DNA of 52,954 nucleotides from positions 1 to 52,954 of the forward strand of contig JAGPBS010000005.1 in NCBI GenBank assembly GCA_018063245.1. The letters run 5' to 3'. The notes under the pieces were generated by a model. It saw nothing but the letters and a program-made list of their open reading frames with translations, had not been told where the DNA came from and searched no databases. The translations under genes were made by a program, and so were the position numbers. Positions 24,952 to 33,717 of this stretch are shown here, piece after piece; positions within the stretch are counted from its first letter, which is position 1, and every line of letters starts with the position of its first letter. Source of the DNA: Alphaproteobacteria bacterium (GTDB lineage Bacteria; Pseudomonadota; Alphaproteobacteria; JAGPBS01).

Positions 24952-25329
24952 TTAAATTTTACGCAAGCGTCTTAAAAAGTTTAAATTATCCCAACCAGGC
25001 TGACGATCTTCAAGAATAATCTGCTCACCCTTTTTGGTGCCAACGTTAATCTGTATAAAGCGCGGCAAGATTTGGTCATTAAAATCAGTTAAGATTTCAC
25101 GTGTTAAAACCTCAGGCGTTGTCTCTTTAGAATTCAAAAAGCGGCAATAATCTTCAAACGTCTTTTGTGTGACCACATCCTTATCTGGAACATATCGAAT
25201 CAGAATAATCTTATCTGCATATTGATGATTATAATTAAGTTCTATCAAGTAATCCAGGTGCGGTAATGGATTTTTATCCTTCCCAAAGGCAATCTTTCCG
25301 TCTTGGTTCGTCTCATTAGGCAACGTCAT
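24952..25329 (-). CDS. QueF-like T-fold protein lacking the catalytic cysteine
   Basis: This 125-residue protein lines up by eye with the single-domain QueF nitrile reductase: 'NPLPHLDYLIELNY', then 'IILIRYVPDKDVVTQKTF', then 'EILTDFNDQILPRFIQINVG'. In QueF the segment before 'I-x-Y-x-P' contains the catalytic Cys in 'CPxTGQPD'; here it reads 'NYNHQYADK', and the Glu-Lys-Ser substrate motif reads TQKT. Reductase activity for preQ0 is therefore unlikely. The gene overlaps the flhF-flhG fusion by 14 bases, so it is translationally coupled to a flagellar gene. The function is unknown; a flagellar accessory role is inferred. Confidence 0.5.
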   Translation of the reverse strand: MTLPNETNQDGKIAFGKDKNPLPHLDYLIELNYNHQYADKIILIRYVPDKDVVTQKTFEDYCRFLNSKETTPEVLTREILTDFNDQILPRFIQINVGTKKGEQIILEDRQPGWDNLNFLRRLRKI

Positions 25330-27163
25330 GTTCTATCTCCCATTGATTAAATTGTTGTAATAAGTGATTTGCTAGTGTCTTTATATCCTGAGCTGCCATA
25401 CAGTCTGGATGACGTCTCAAAAGAGGGGATTGATGGCGAATGGCATCAGAAACATGAGGATCATCTCGAATAATGCCTGAAAGCTCTGGTGTAAAATGCA
25501 AAAAATTCTGGCATGATTTTTGAATCACACCATATGTTCTCTCGCCATCTTTCAATGATTTCGCGCGGTTAATAACAATGTTGATTTTGGCATCTGGATG
25601 ACTCGTATGCGTTAACTTCACGAAAGCATAGGCATCGGTTAAGGCTGTTGGCTCTTCTGTTGTTAGAACCAAAATCGCATCCGCTGCTGTTGATAATTGC
25701 CTGACTGGCCTATCAACCCCTGCCCCTAAATCAATCAAAAGAAAATCATAACTACGACTAATAGAAAACAGATCCTCTTTCAGTTCTGCTAACTTTTGAG
25801 CTGATAATGTTGCAAGGCTTCCTGATCCAGAATGACCTGCGAGAATATCAAAACCGCCGTCTTTATAATGCGTAATAGCATGAACAAGTGATGTCTTCCC
25901 AGAAATAACATTGCTCAAATCCTTTTCAGGCATCAAACCAAGTTGAATGTCAACATTTGCAAGGCCTAAATCACCATCAAAAAGCAATATTTTATATCCC
26001 AATTGACTGAGAGCTTGAGCAAGCGAAACTGAGAACAATGTTTTTCCAACGCCTCCTTTCCCACTCGCAATTGCAATAGATTGGATCGGTAAGTTTGTAT
26101 GTCTATTCGATCTTGTATGATTTGGCATTTCTTTTACTCTATCTTGTTGACTGATTATAGGCCTGGGCATTGATCGTTTTTTTCGAACCCCCTGAAATCC
26201 TTGTCTAAGTTCAGCTTCTAAATCAGAAAACAATAATCTGGTCATCATCAGAGGATTGAATGCATCTAAATCAGCCGTGACATCTTGTTTATCTGAAAAA
26301 TTTGTGAGTTGAATCGTCTCCTGAAAAGCTGCAGAAATAAGACTTCCATACCGGCGCGTTAAATCTAACTTTGTCATCAACATTTTCGAGGCACCAATAT
26401 CAAGATAGGAGGCTGTAATTTCTTGCGCTTCATACGGATCTATACCCGATGGCAGTACAAAAACAGGATCAAGATCTATCTCAGAAATCACGGACTGATA
26501 GATCCCCATATCCTTTTCCTGAAAAGGGTTAATTCCTGGTGAATCAATCAAAATCAAATCTGTATGGTTATAAACATCAATTGCCGCCTCTAAACAATCC
26601 AAATCTTCTAATGACAAAAGCTCTATGTTCAAAAGCTTTGTAATATTTGCAAGTTGCTCCGTAGCCCCTGCCCTCAAAGTATCAAGCGTAATAATACTAA
26701 CTGATTTTCCCATCATTGAAGCTTTTGTTGCAAGCTTAGAGATGGTGAATGTTTTCCCCACCCCCGGCTGCCCTAAAAAGAAAAGGGGGCGATTCTTAAC
26801 CTCTGGAGATAAAGCGATCGGAGAAAAAGTAAATCTGTTTTCAAATGCGCTACTAATAGCAAGACCGGGGTCTTTAGAGGGGAAATCTGCAATCTTATCC
26901 ATAAAGTAATCAGTGATTGGCAGAGGAACACCATGAAAGAAAAAAGCCTCTTCTATCAAGTCAAGTGAATCTCTTTGATCAAAAGAAATCCCTTTCTCTA
27001 AACGTCTTTCTGTGTCGTCTCTTTCATCAATAGCAGCTGTGATACGGATTCGTCCATCAGACTCTTCGCGGGTTGAAATAATAATGGCCTCATCACCAAG
27101 GCTATCACGAACCGATGCCAGAACCTCTTTCATATGATTTCCAAGAAAAGACTTTAATCGCAT
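25316..27163 (-). CDS. flhF-flhG: FlhF-FlhG fusion: SRP-type GTPase joined to MinD-like ATPase
   Basis: One continuous 615-residue frame contains two NTPases. Residues 1-320 are FlhF-like: an N-terminal 'MRLKSFLGNHMKEVLASVRDSLG', G1 'GQPGVGKT' (131-138), 'DTLRAGATEQL' (161-171), 'LIDSPG' in place of DTAG (205-210) and G4 'TKLD' (264-267). A basic linker (325-358) leads to an FlhG/MinD-like domain: 'SGKGGVGKT' (367-375), 'DGDLGLANVD' (396-405) and 'FLLIDLGAG'. In polar flagellates FlhF places the basal body and FlhG limits its number by opposing FlhF; here they are one protein. It sits between flhA and the QueF-like gene. The start at 27163 fits the FlhF N terminus. Confidence 0.85.
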   Translation of the reverse strand: MRLKSFLGNHMKEVLASVRDSLGDEAIIISTREESDGRIRITAAIDERDDTERRLEKGISFDQRDSLDLIEEAFFFHGVPLPITDYFMDKIADFPSKDPGLAISSAFENRFTFSPIALSPEVKNRPLFFLGQPGVGKTFTISKLATKASMMGKSVSIITLDTLRAGATEQLANITKLLNIELLSLEDLDCLEAAIDVYNHTDLILIDSPGINPFQEKDMGIYQSVISEIDLDPVFVLPSGIDPYEAQEITASYLDIGASKMLMTKLDLTRRYGSLISAAFQETIQLTNFSDKQDVTADLDAFNPLMMTRLLFSDLEAELRQGFQGVRKKRSMPRPIISQQDRVKEMPNHTRSNRHTNLPIQSIAIASGKGGVGKTLFSVSLAQALSQLGYKILLFDGDLGLANVDIQLGLMPEKDLSNVISGKTSLVHAITHYKDGGFDILAGHSGSGSLATLSAQKLAELKEDLFSISRSYDFLLIDLGAGVDRPVRQLSTAADAILVLTTEEPTALTDAYAFVKLTHTSHPDAKINIVINRAKSLKDGERTYGVIQKSCQNFLHFTPELSGIIRDDPHVSDAIRHQSPLLRRHPDCMAAQDIKTLANHLLQQFNQWEIEHDVA

Positions 27164-27176
27164 TTACTCTGCTTTC

Positions 27177-29291
27177 CTATATTTGATCAACTGTTTTAAT
27201 TTTGACCTTAGCGTGAATTTCATTTTGAGACATCACAATGGTTGAAGATCGAAACCGCTCAATAAGAGAGCGCACATAAGGACGCACTGTTGGTGTTGTT
27301 AGCAGAACCGCTTGATTCCCCAATCCCAACTGCTTATTAAATTTATCCTTAACTATCTTAATAAATTCTTGCAATTTAGACGGTGGCAAGGCTAATTGCT
27401 TTTCATCACCATCGCCAATAAGAGACTCATTGAAGATTTCTTCCCATTCAGGAGACATGGTTATTAAAGGAATAAACCCATCTGAATTTGTATAAGAATC
27501 TGAGATTTGCCGTGCTAATTTTGCTCTCACATGCTCTGTCATTAAACTGATGTTTCGTGTAAAGGCAACGGCTTCTGCAACACCTTCTAAAATTGAAGGT
27601 AAATCACGAATGCTAACACGCTCTGCAAGTAAATTTTGTAGAACACGTTGAAGATTGCCAATTGTGACCTGGCTTGGAATTAAATCGGCAATTAGTTTTT
27701 CGTATTCTTTTCCTAGCTCATCAACAAGATTTTGAGTTGCAGCATAGTTCAAAAGCTCAGGCATATTATCTTTAATCATTTCAGTTAAATGTGTTGAAAT
27801 CACAGTTTGAGGATCAACAACCGTATAACCTTTAAATTGAGCCTCTTCTTTTAGTTTTGGATCAATCCAAGCTGCAACCAAATTAAAAGTTGGTTCTTTT
27901 GTTTGCTCACCCGGAAGATCAACCTTAGCACCAGATGGATCCATTGCAAGCAAGGCACTCGCCCTCACCTCACCTTTACCTGCTAATATTTCCTTGATAT
28001 AAATTGCATACTCATTCGAATTCAAGTGTAAGTTATCTTGAATGCGAACAGATGGAATAATAAACCCAACATCTGAAGCAACTTGTCTGCGAATGCCTTT
28101 GATTTGATTCGTAAGCTTTTTGCCTTCTTCATTATTAATCAAACTCAATAGACCGTAACCAAGCTCTAATCGGATCTGATCAATTGCTAAGGCCTTAGAA
28201 ACCGATTGCTCATCGGTTTCTTCTTTTTTCATATGCTCAATTTGCTTTGTTTCTTGAGCCTTTGATTTTACATCTTCTTGTTTCTTTTGAAGTTGAAAAG
28301 CGACAATCGCAGCAATACATGAAAGAACCAAGAAAGGAAACATAGGCATGCCAGGCAGCAAAGAGACAGCGCCCATCAAAATAGCACTGAGACCCATCGC
28401 ACTTGGATAATAACTCAATTGACCGAACAAAGCCTTATCAGTTGACCCAACAGTTCCTGATTTTGACACAAGCATACCAGCTGCAATTGAGACAATCAGC
28501 GCTGGAATTTGTGTCACCAGCCCATCACCAATTGTCAACAAAGTATAGCTATGAGCAGCATCGAGAAGTGTGATTCCTTTTTGGGTGGTCCCGATAATAA
28601 TACCACCAACAATATTGATAAATGTAATCATCAAACCAGCAATTGCATCACCCCGCACAAATTTAGCCGCACCATCCATTGATCCAAAGAAAGTACTCTC
28701 ACTTTCCAAATCTTTTCGCTTTTGTCTCGCTTCATCTTCACTCAAAAGCCCTGAGGATAGATCAGCATCGATTGCCATTTGTTTTCCAGGCATCGCATCT
28801 AAGCTAAATCTTGCAGCAACTTCAGCAATCCTGCCCGACCCTTTTGTGATTACAACAAAGTTCACCAAAGTCAAAATCCCAAAAACAATAATCCCGATGA
28901 TATAATTGTTCCCTGTCATATAGCTACCAAAAGCTTCAATCACCTTTCCTGCAGCCTCACCTCCATTATGGCCATTCGCAAGAATCAACCGTGTTGAAGC
29001 TAAGTTCAAAGAAAGCCGTAAAAGGGTTGTGATCAATAAAACTGTTGGGAATGAGCTGAATTCTAAAGGCTTTGAAATAAACAAAACAGTCATCAGAATC
29101 AAAACAGATAGGGTGATCGATAAAGCCAAAGACAAATCCAGAAGCCAGGTCGGCAGCGGCATAATCAAGACAACTAAAATACAAACCAAACCAAGAGCCA
29201 GCGAAATATCTCCGCGACGCAAATAGGATGTCATCTGATCAAATGATCCATTTGGTTGCCCTGTGATTGTATTTACTTTACCCTGCGACAT
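27177..29291 (-). CDS. flhA: Flagellar export gate protein FlhA
   Basis: The product has 704 residues, the normal length. The N-terminal half has about eight transmembrane segments; the signature 'ARFSLDAMPGKQMAIDADL' (FHIPEP family) lies in the cytoplasmic loop. The C-terminal ~340 residues form the soluble nonameric ring that docks chaperone-substrate complexes. An acidic/lysine linker lies near residues 340-370. It belongs to the flagellar rather than the virulence type III branch by context: flbD upstream and flhF-flhG downstream. Confidence 0.95.
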   Translation of the reverse strand: MSQGKVNTITGQPNGSFDQMTSYLRRGDISLALGLVCILVVLIMPLPTWLLDLSLALSITLSVLILMTVLFISKPLEFSSFPTVLLITTLLRLSLNLASTRLILANGHNGGEAAGKVIEAFGSYMTGNNYIIGIIVFGILTLVNFVVITKGSGRIAEVAARFSLDAMPGKQMAIDADLSSGLLSEDEARQKRKDLESESTFFGSMDGAAKFVRGDAIAGLMITFINIVGGIIIGTTQKGITLLDAAHSYTLLTIGDGLVTQIPALIVSIAAGMLVSKSGTVGSTDKALFGQLSYYPSAMGLSAILMGAVSLLPGMPMFPFLVLSCIAAIVAFQLQKKQEDVKSKAQETKQIEHMKKEETDEQSVSKALAIDQIRLELGYGLLSLINNEEGKKLTNQIKGIRRQVASDVGFIIPSVRIQDNLHLNSNEYAIYIKEILAGKGEVRASALLAMDPSGAKVDLPGEQTKEPTFNLVAAWIDPKLKEEAQFKGYTVVDPQTVISTHLTEMIKDNMPELLNYAATQNLVDELGKEYEKLIADLIPSQVTIGNLQRVLQNLLAERVSIRDLPSILEGVAEAVAFTRNISLMTEHVRAKLARQISDSYTNSDGFIPLITMSPEWEEIFNESLIGDGDEKQLALPPSKLQEFIKIVKDKFNKQLGLGNQAVLLTTPTVRPYVRSLIERFRSSTIVMSQNEIHAKVKIKTVDQI

Positions 29292-29309
29292 TTAAAAGTC
29301 CTTTGCACC

Positions 29310-30647
29310 CTAGAGAGAGGCGTTATATTGCTTCAACTTATTACGCAATGTTCTGATTGAAATCCCTAAAATTGTTGCTGCGTGGGTTCTATTTCCCAAA
29401 CAATGCTTCACTGTGTTAATGATCAGTTTCTTTTCAACATCCGCAACCGTTTTGCCAACAAGACTAATTTCCTCACCATCTAGTTCAATTGTCTTTGCAG
29501 GAATTCTGATTTCACTTGACTCATTCACGGTCTCTTGTTTATCTGAAAACGAGGAGGTTAACATAATCGCATCTTTTTCAATTCTTGATCCTGTTGATAA
29601 AAGAACAGCACGATGAATTGAGTTTTCAAGCTCACGGATATTTCCAGGCCAGGCATGAGCCTTTAAAATACCTAAGGCATCCGATGACATGGTTTTTGTC
29701 TCATAACCATTGGCCTTTGAGTAACGTTCAATAAAATAGTCCGTTAAAGCTTCAATATCCTTCTGGCGATTCCGAAGCGGTGGTATTTTCAAACTCACGA
29801 CATTCAGTCTGAAAAAGAGATCTTCTCTAAACTGCCCTTTTCGGACTTCTTCTTCTAGATTTCGATTGGACGTCGCAAGGATTCGGATATTGACCTTAAC
29901 TGGTTTTGAGCCGCCAACGCGATCAATCTCTTTTTCCTGAATTGCTCTTAAAAGTTTTGCCTGCAAACTTGGGTGCATTTCAGAAATCTCATCCAATAAT
30001 AAGGTTCCGCCGTTTGCTTCTTCAAATTTACCAATCCTTTTTGCAATCGCGCCTGTGAATGCTCCTTTTTCATGACCAAATAATTCTGACTCTAAAAGAT
30101 TATCTGGAATAGCAGCACAATTGATGGATACGAAAGGTTTATCGGCTCTTTTGCTCTTCTCATGGATATATTTTGCCATGATCTCTTTCCCTGTACCAGA
30201 TTCACCTGTAATGAGAATAGATGCATCACTCGGAGCTATTTGCTCAGCCATTTTCAGAACATTTAAAAAATTCTGATCACGTGAAATAATCTGGTAAGAC
30301 TCTTCTGAAACAGCCTCTAGAATAGCAGCAATCAAATCTGCATCCGGCGGTAAAGGAATATATTCTTTTGCCCCTGCTTTAATAGCAGAAACAGCTGCAC
30401 TTGCATCTGTTCCAACGCCACAAGCAACAACAGGAATATTAAATCTTTCACTTTTTAATGACTGTATGATCTCAGAAATATCACACTTAACATCAATCAT
30501 CAAAAGATCGCAACTTCGTCCATTACGCAAAGCGTCTAAGGCTTGATCACCTGTTTCTGCATGAGTAATATGAGCCCCTTTATCACGTGCAATTTTGGCA
30601 GCTGCCGTTATATATCCCTCGAGTTTTCCAATAATAAAAAGCTTCAT
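29310..30647 (-). CDS. flbD: FlbD-like sigma-54-dependent flagellar regulator
   Basis: The product has 445 residues. The N-terminal receiver-like domain (1-115) is degenerate: an Asp at 52 is kept, but the acidic pair on strand 1 and the late Lys are absent, as in Caulobacter FlbD. The AAA+ domain has 'GESGTGKE' (Walker A), the sigma-54 contact loop 'GAFTGA', 'GGTLLLDEI' (Walker B) and 'RILATSNRNLE'. A Fis-type helix-turn-helix ends the protein ('HAATILGISIRTLRNKL'). It should activate RpoN-dependent flagellar promoters; rpoN is encoded at 19094. Its place between motA and flhA matches alphaproteobacterial flagellar operons. Confidence 0.9.
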   Translation of the reverse strand: MKLFIIGKLEGYITAAAKIARDKGAHITHAETGDQALDALRNGRSCDLLMIDVKCDISEIIQSLKSERFNIPVVACGVGTDASAAVSAIKAGAKEYIPLPPDADLIAAILEAVSEESYQIISRDQNFLNVLKMAEQIAPSDASILITGESGTGKEIMAKYIHEKSKRADKPFVSINCAAIPDNLLESELFGHEKGAFTGAIAKRIGKFEEANGGTLLLDEISEMHPSLQAKLLRAIQEKEIDRVGGSKPVKVNIRILATSNRNLEEEVRKGQFREDLFFRLNVVSLKIPPLRNRQKDIEALTDYFIERYSKANGYETKTMSSDALGILKAHAWPGNIRELENSIHRAVLLSTGSRIEKDAIMLTSSFSDKQETVNESSEIRIPAKTIELDGEEISLVGKTVADVEKKLIINTVKHCLGNRTHAATILGISIRTLRNKLKQYNASL

Positions 30648-30658
30648 GATTCTTTTCC

Positions 30659-31522
30659 CTAGTCGAAATATTTAATCCGTTTTGCTGTTGGCAGAATTGT
30701 ATTGAGCAACATTTCCAAACGTCTTGGATTATCCTGTTTTGCAATTGAAATTGTTCCAATCATTCTGAGTTTCATGATTAAAACTTCTTCTTCAGAATTG
30801 CGTTCTAACTTATTCGCAAGAGGATTTAAAAACATACTCCCCAAAATCGCGCCATAAAAGGTTGTAATCAACGCCAAAGACATTGAAGGACCGATTGTTG
30901 ATGGGTCTGAAAGCTGTCCTAACATTTGAACAAGACCAATTAATGTTCCTATCAATCCCATTGCTGGCGCAACATCAGCGCCTTGACGAATAATCGCAAT
31001 TCCTTTTTGATGTCTATAGGCCATTGACGCAAGATCCGTTTTTAGAATTTCTTCTAAATCTTTTGGTGATGTACCATCAGTCAGATTCACGATACATCTT
31101 TGCATAAAGGCATCATCTTTAAATTCTTGAATATAATTTTCAAGCGTTAAAATGCCTTTTTGCTTTGCAATCATCGCAAGCAAAATCATTTTCCGGGCAA
31201 TTTGCGTTGGGTTGTTTTTACGCTCGAATAACGACCATTTTAATATCTTAGGTAAGGCTTTAAAGTCTGCAAAATGTGTTGCAATCATTGTGACTGCTAT
31301 GGTTCCGCCAATCACAATCAAAAAAGAAGGTATATCCACAAATAGCATGAGCGATCCGCCCATTAACATACTCACTGACATCAGAGCAACTGCTCCTATA
31401 CTGCCAAAAATTGTCATATAGTCAAAATGAATATGACCTCGAGAAGCTCGAAGCTCTTTTACAATATCTACGCCTTGATTCACACTTTTATTTTGCTTTG
31501 CTGTATTTAACATGCCTACCAT
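30659..31522 (-). CDS. motA: Flagellar motor stator protein MotA/PomA family
   Basis: The product has 287 residues. Four transmembrane segments are visible: two at about residues 37-78 and two late ones in 'APAMGLIGTLIGLVQML' and 'MSLALITTFYGAILGSMFLNPLANKLE'. The cytoplasmic loop contains the basic residues that contact FliG. MotA/PomA forms the proton or sodium channel ring with MotB/PomB. No motB is found beside it or elsewhere in this window. The hydrophobic core is closer in style to PomA/MotP than to E. coli MotA. A second ATG (31513) is an alternative start. Confidence 0.88.
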   Translation of the reverse strand: MVGMLNTAKQNKSVNQGVDIVKELRASRGHIHFDYMTIFGSIGAVALMSVSMLMGGSLMLFVDIPSFLIVIGGTIAVTMIATHFADFKALPKILKWSLFERKNNPTQIARKMILLAMIAKQKGILTLENYIQEFKDDAFMQRCIVNLTDGTSPKDLEEILKTDLASMAYRHQKGIAIIRQGADVAPAMGLIGTLIGLVQMLGQLSDPSTIGPSMSLALITTFYGAILGSMFLNPLANKLERNSEEEVLIMKLRMIGTISIAKQDNPRRLEMLLNTILPTAKRIKYFD

Positions 31523-31543
31523 ATTTCTTCCAAACTATAATCG

Positions 31544-31945
31544 TTATGCTCTATCTGATTTAATAATCTCAGTCATTGTGATCCCTAATCTATCTTCCAC
31601 AACAACAACCTCACCCCTTGCCACCAATCTATTATTGACATAAATATCAATAGCTTCACCAATTTTTCTATCAAGCTCAACCACAGCACCACGACCCAAT
31701 TTAAGCAATTGGCTTACTTGCATCTCTGCTTTTCCGAGAACCGCTGAAACTTGAACTGGAATGTCATAAACAGCATCTAGATCACGGGCAGATCGAAAAT
31801 CATTTGGATCATTGTCTCCTGGATCTGTTTTTTCATACTCATCAAATACAAGATTTTTAGATCCTGAACCATCGTTTTTAAGTTCAGCAGCAGTGCTTTC
31901 TTCCATCGCCGCGACCATTTCATCTATCTTTTCTTCTTCTGTCAT
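31544..31945 (-). CDS. fliN: Flagellar C-ring switch protein FliN
   Basis: The product has 133 residues. An acidic, disordered N terminus of about 50 residues precedes the SpoA (FliN/FliM C-terminal) domain: 'IPVQVSAVLGKAEMQVSQLLKLGRGAVVELDRKIGEAIDIYVNNRLVARGEVVVVEDRLGI' in overlapping parts, the classical FliN signature. FliN builds the lower C-ring and binds CheY and FliH. One base separates it from fliH. Confidence 0.94.
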   Translation of the reverse strand: MTEEEKIDEMVAAMEESTAAELKNDGSGSKNLVFDEYEKTDPGDNDPNDFRSARDLDAVYDIPVQVSAVLGKAEMQVSQLLKLGRGAVVELDRKIGEAIDIYVNNRLVARGEVVVVEDRLGITMTEIIKSDRA

Positions 31946-31946
31946 T

Positions 31947-32639
31947 TTATGCTCCTATTTGCTCACTATTTGTTAGGTCTTGATTTTGAACATGACCAGC
32001 TTCTACTTTATCAAGAAATGGACCTGCAATCTTATCCAGCTCCTCAATCAATCTTTGCGTATTCTTTTCAATACCGCCTTCTTCCCAATGAATTTGAAAA
32101 TCAAGAAACCCAGAAGCCTTCTCTGAAAAACAACTGTACTTTCCTTCGTAACCATTTTGAGCCATGATCTCTTTTATCTTCGGCTCAAGAATGATTAGAA
32201 TCTCCGGATGGAGCGTAATTGATAATTTAGGCCTTTGAATCACAGCTTTCAATTTATCGGTCAAATCTTGCTCTAATTCTGCAAAAGCGTTCTTTTGAGC
32301 CAACTTTGGAAAGATTTTTTGCAAAAACGCAGCCATAAAAGCGAGAGCATTTTCATAAAAATGCTCTTCAAGTTTCTGATGTTGTTCAAAGAGCGCATCA
32401 ATTGATCCGATCATTTTTTTTAACACCTCAAGACTTTGAGCATCAACAGATGACTTCACATCAAACAAAGCCTCTTTTTTTGCAGATATGATAAATTGCT
32501 CAATATCATTCTGAGTATAAGCAGGATTTTCATCCTCTTCTTTTTGAATTTGGCCCGTTGAAGCATAGTGCAACCTCTCTTTGAAGCTCAAGTCATCAAG
32601 AGGCGCATTAAAATTAAATTTTTTGTGAGGGTAATTCAT
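31947..32639 (-). CDS. fliH: Flagellar export ATPase regulator FliH-like protein
   Basis: This 230-residue, mostly helical and acidic protein begins with a charged N terminus ('HKKFNFNAPLDDLSFKERL'). A central coiled-coil-like region spans 50-150, and the C-terminal domain 'LHPEILIILEPKIKEIM' with 'GFLDFQIHWEEGGIE' is typical of FliH/YscL stalk proteins. FliH is poorly conserved, so position between fliG and fliN is an important part of the call. It binds the FliI ATPase and FliN. It corresponds to flbE in Caulobacter. Confidence 0.82.
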   Translation of the reverse strand: MNYPHKKFNFNAPLDDLSFKERLHYASTGQIQKEEDENPAYTQNDIEQFIISAKKEALFDVKSSVDAQSLEVLKKMIGSIDALFEQHQKLEEHFYENALAFMAAFLQKIFPKLAQKNAFAELEQDLTDKLKAVIQRPKLSITLHPEILIILEPKIKEIMAQNGYEGKYSCFSEKASGFLDFQIHWEEGGIEKNTQRLIEELDKIAGPFLDKVEAGHVQNQDLTNSEQIGA

Positions 32640-32658
32640 GTATTTTTTCCATTATTCC

Positions 32659-33708
32659 CTAATAAACCAACTCATCATCACCTTTGCTAACAGCAATGAC
32701 AATCTCACCTTTATCAGCTAATTGTTTGGCCATTAACACAACGTTACTTTGGGACTCTTCAACATCTTTTAAACGAACAGGCCCCATCGCACTCATATCT
32801 TCACGCAGAATTTTACCAGCCCTTTCTGACATATTGGAAAAGAAGAGATCTTTAATTTCTTCAGAAGCCCCTTTCAAGGCGAGAGCAAGCTGAGATTTAT
32901 CAATATTTCTAAGCAATGTTTGAATACCAGCCGCATCGAGCTTGATAAGATCTTCAAAGGTAAACATCAAAGCTTTAATTCTCTCGGCTGAATCACGATT
33001 TTTGTCTTCAAGCTGTTCCATGAATCTTGATTCAGTTGTTCTCTCAAAATTGTTGAATATCTCTGCAAGCATTTCATGGGCATCTCGACGATTTGTTCTT
33101 GCAAGATTACTCATGAATTCCGTTCTGAGTGTCTTTTCAATATCCTCAAGAACATCTTTTTGGATCGACTCCATTCTCAGCATTCTCATGACAACTTCTA
33201 AAGCAAAGTTCTCTGGCAAGATAGATAAAACCCGCGCTGCATGATCTGGCTTAATTTTAGATAAAATAACAGATACCGTCTGTGGATATTCATTCTTTAA
33301 GTAGTTTGCAAGAAGCTCTTCACTCACATTCCCAAGCTTATCCCACATTGTTCGTCCTGCAGGGCCACGGATATCTTCCATGATTTGCGATACTTTATCT
33401 TTTTCCATCACCTTCAGCAAAAGCTTTTCTGTTGATTCAAACGAACCTGTCAAAGAGCTGGTTGATGAAATGCTATCTGCAAAATCAATGAGTAGTTTTT
33501 CAATTAAATTGGACGTGACTGTTCCTAGACTCGCCATACAGTTAGAGATTTCTTTAATTTCGTCTTCATCCATATGCCTAAAAAGCTCAACAGCATTGTC
33601 TTCACCCAATGACATAATTAAAATCGCTGACTTTTCAGCCCCAGTAAGGGTTCTGAAGTCATCTTTAATTTTTGGCGCTGAGCCTTTGCTTTTTTTCGCT
33701 AACGACAT
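32659..33708 (-). CDS. fliG: Flagellar motor switch protein FliG
   Basis: The product has 349 residues. The N-terminal domain starts '[31 protein letters not shown]', the middle domain has '[27 protein letters not shown]' (EHPQT-like motif), and the C-terminal torque helix region contains '[18 protein letters not shown]' and '[19 protein letters not shown]'. FliG links the MS ring to the C ring and interacts with MotA. It follows fliF with a 9-base gap. Confidence 0.96.
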   Translation of the reverse strand: MSLAKKSKGSAPKIKDDFRTLTGAEKSAILIMSLGEDNAVELFRHMDEDEIKEISNCMASLGTVTSNLIEKLLIDFADSISSTSSLTGSFESTEKLLLKVMEKDKVSQIMEDIRGPAGRTMWDKLGNVSEELLANYLKNEYPQTVSVILSKIKPDHAARVLSILPENFALEVVMRMLRMESIQKDVLEDIEKTLRTEFMSNLARTNRRDAHEMLAEIFNNFERTTESRFMEQLEDKNRDSAERIKALMFTFEDLIKLDAAGIQTLLRNIDKSQLALALKGASEEIKDLFFSNMSERAGKILREDMSAMGPVRLKDVEESQSNVVLMAKQLADKGEIVIAVSKGDDELVY

Positions 33709-33717
33709 TTATTTTCT

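Noticed and set aside
25096-25104. TTTCACGTG as a parS core
   Set aside because: The right half (TTAAAAC) departs from the consensus; it is inside a coding region and is probably chance.
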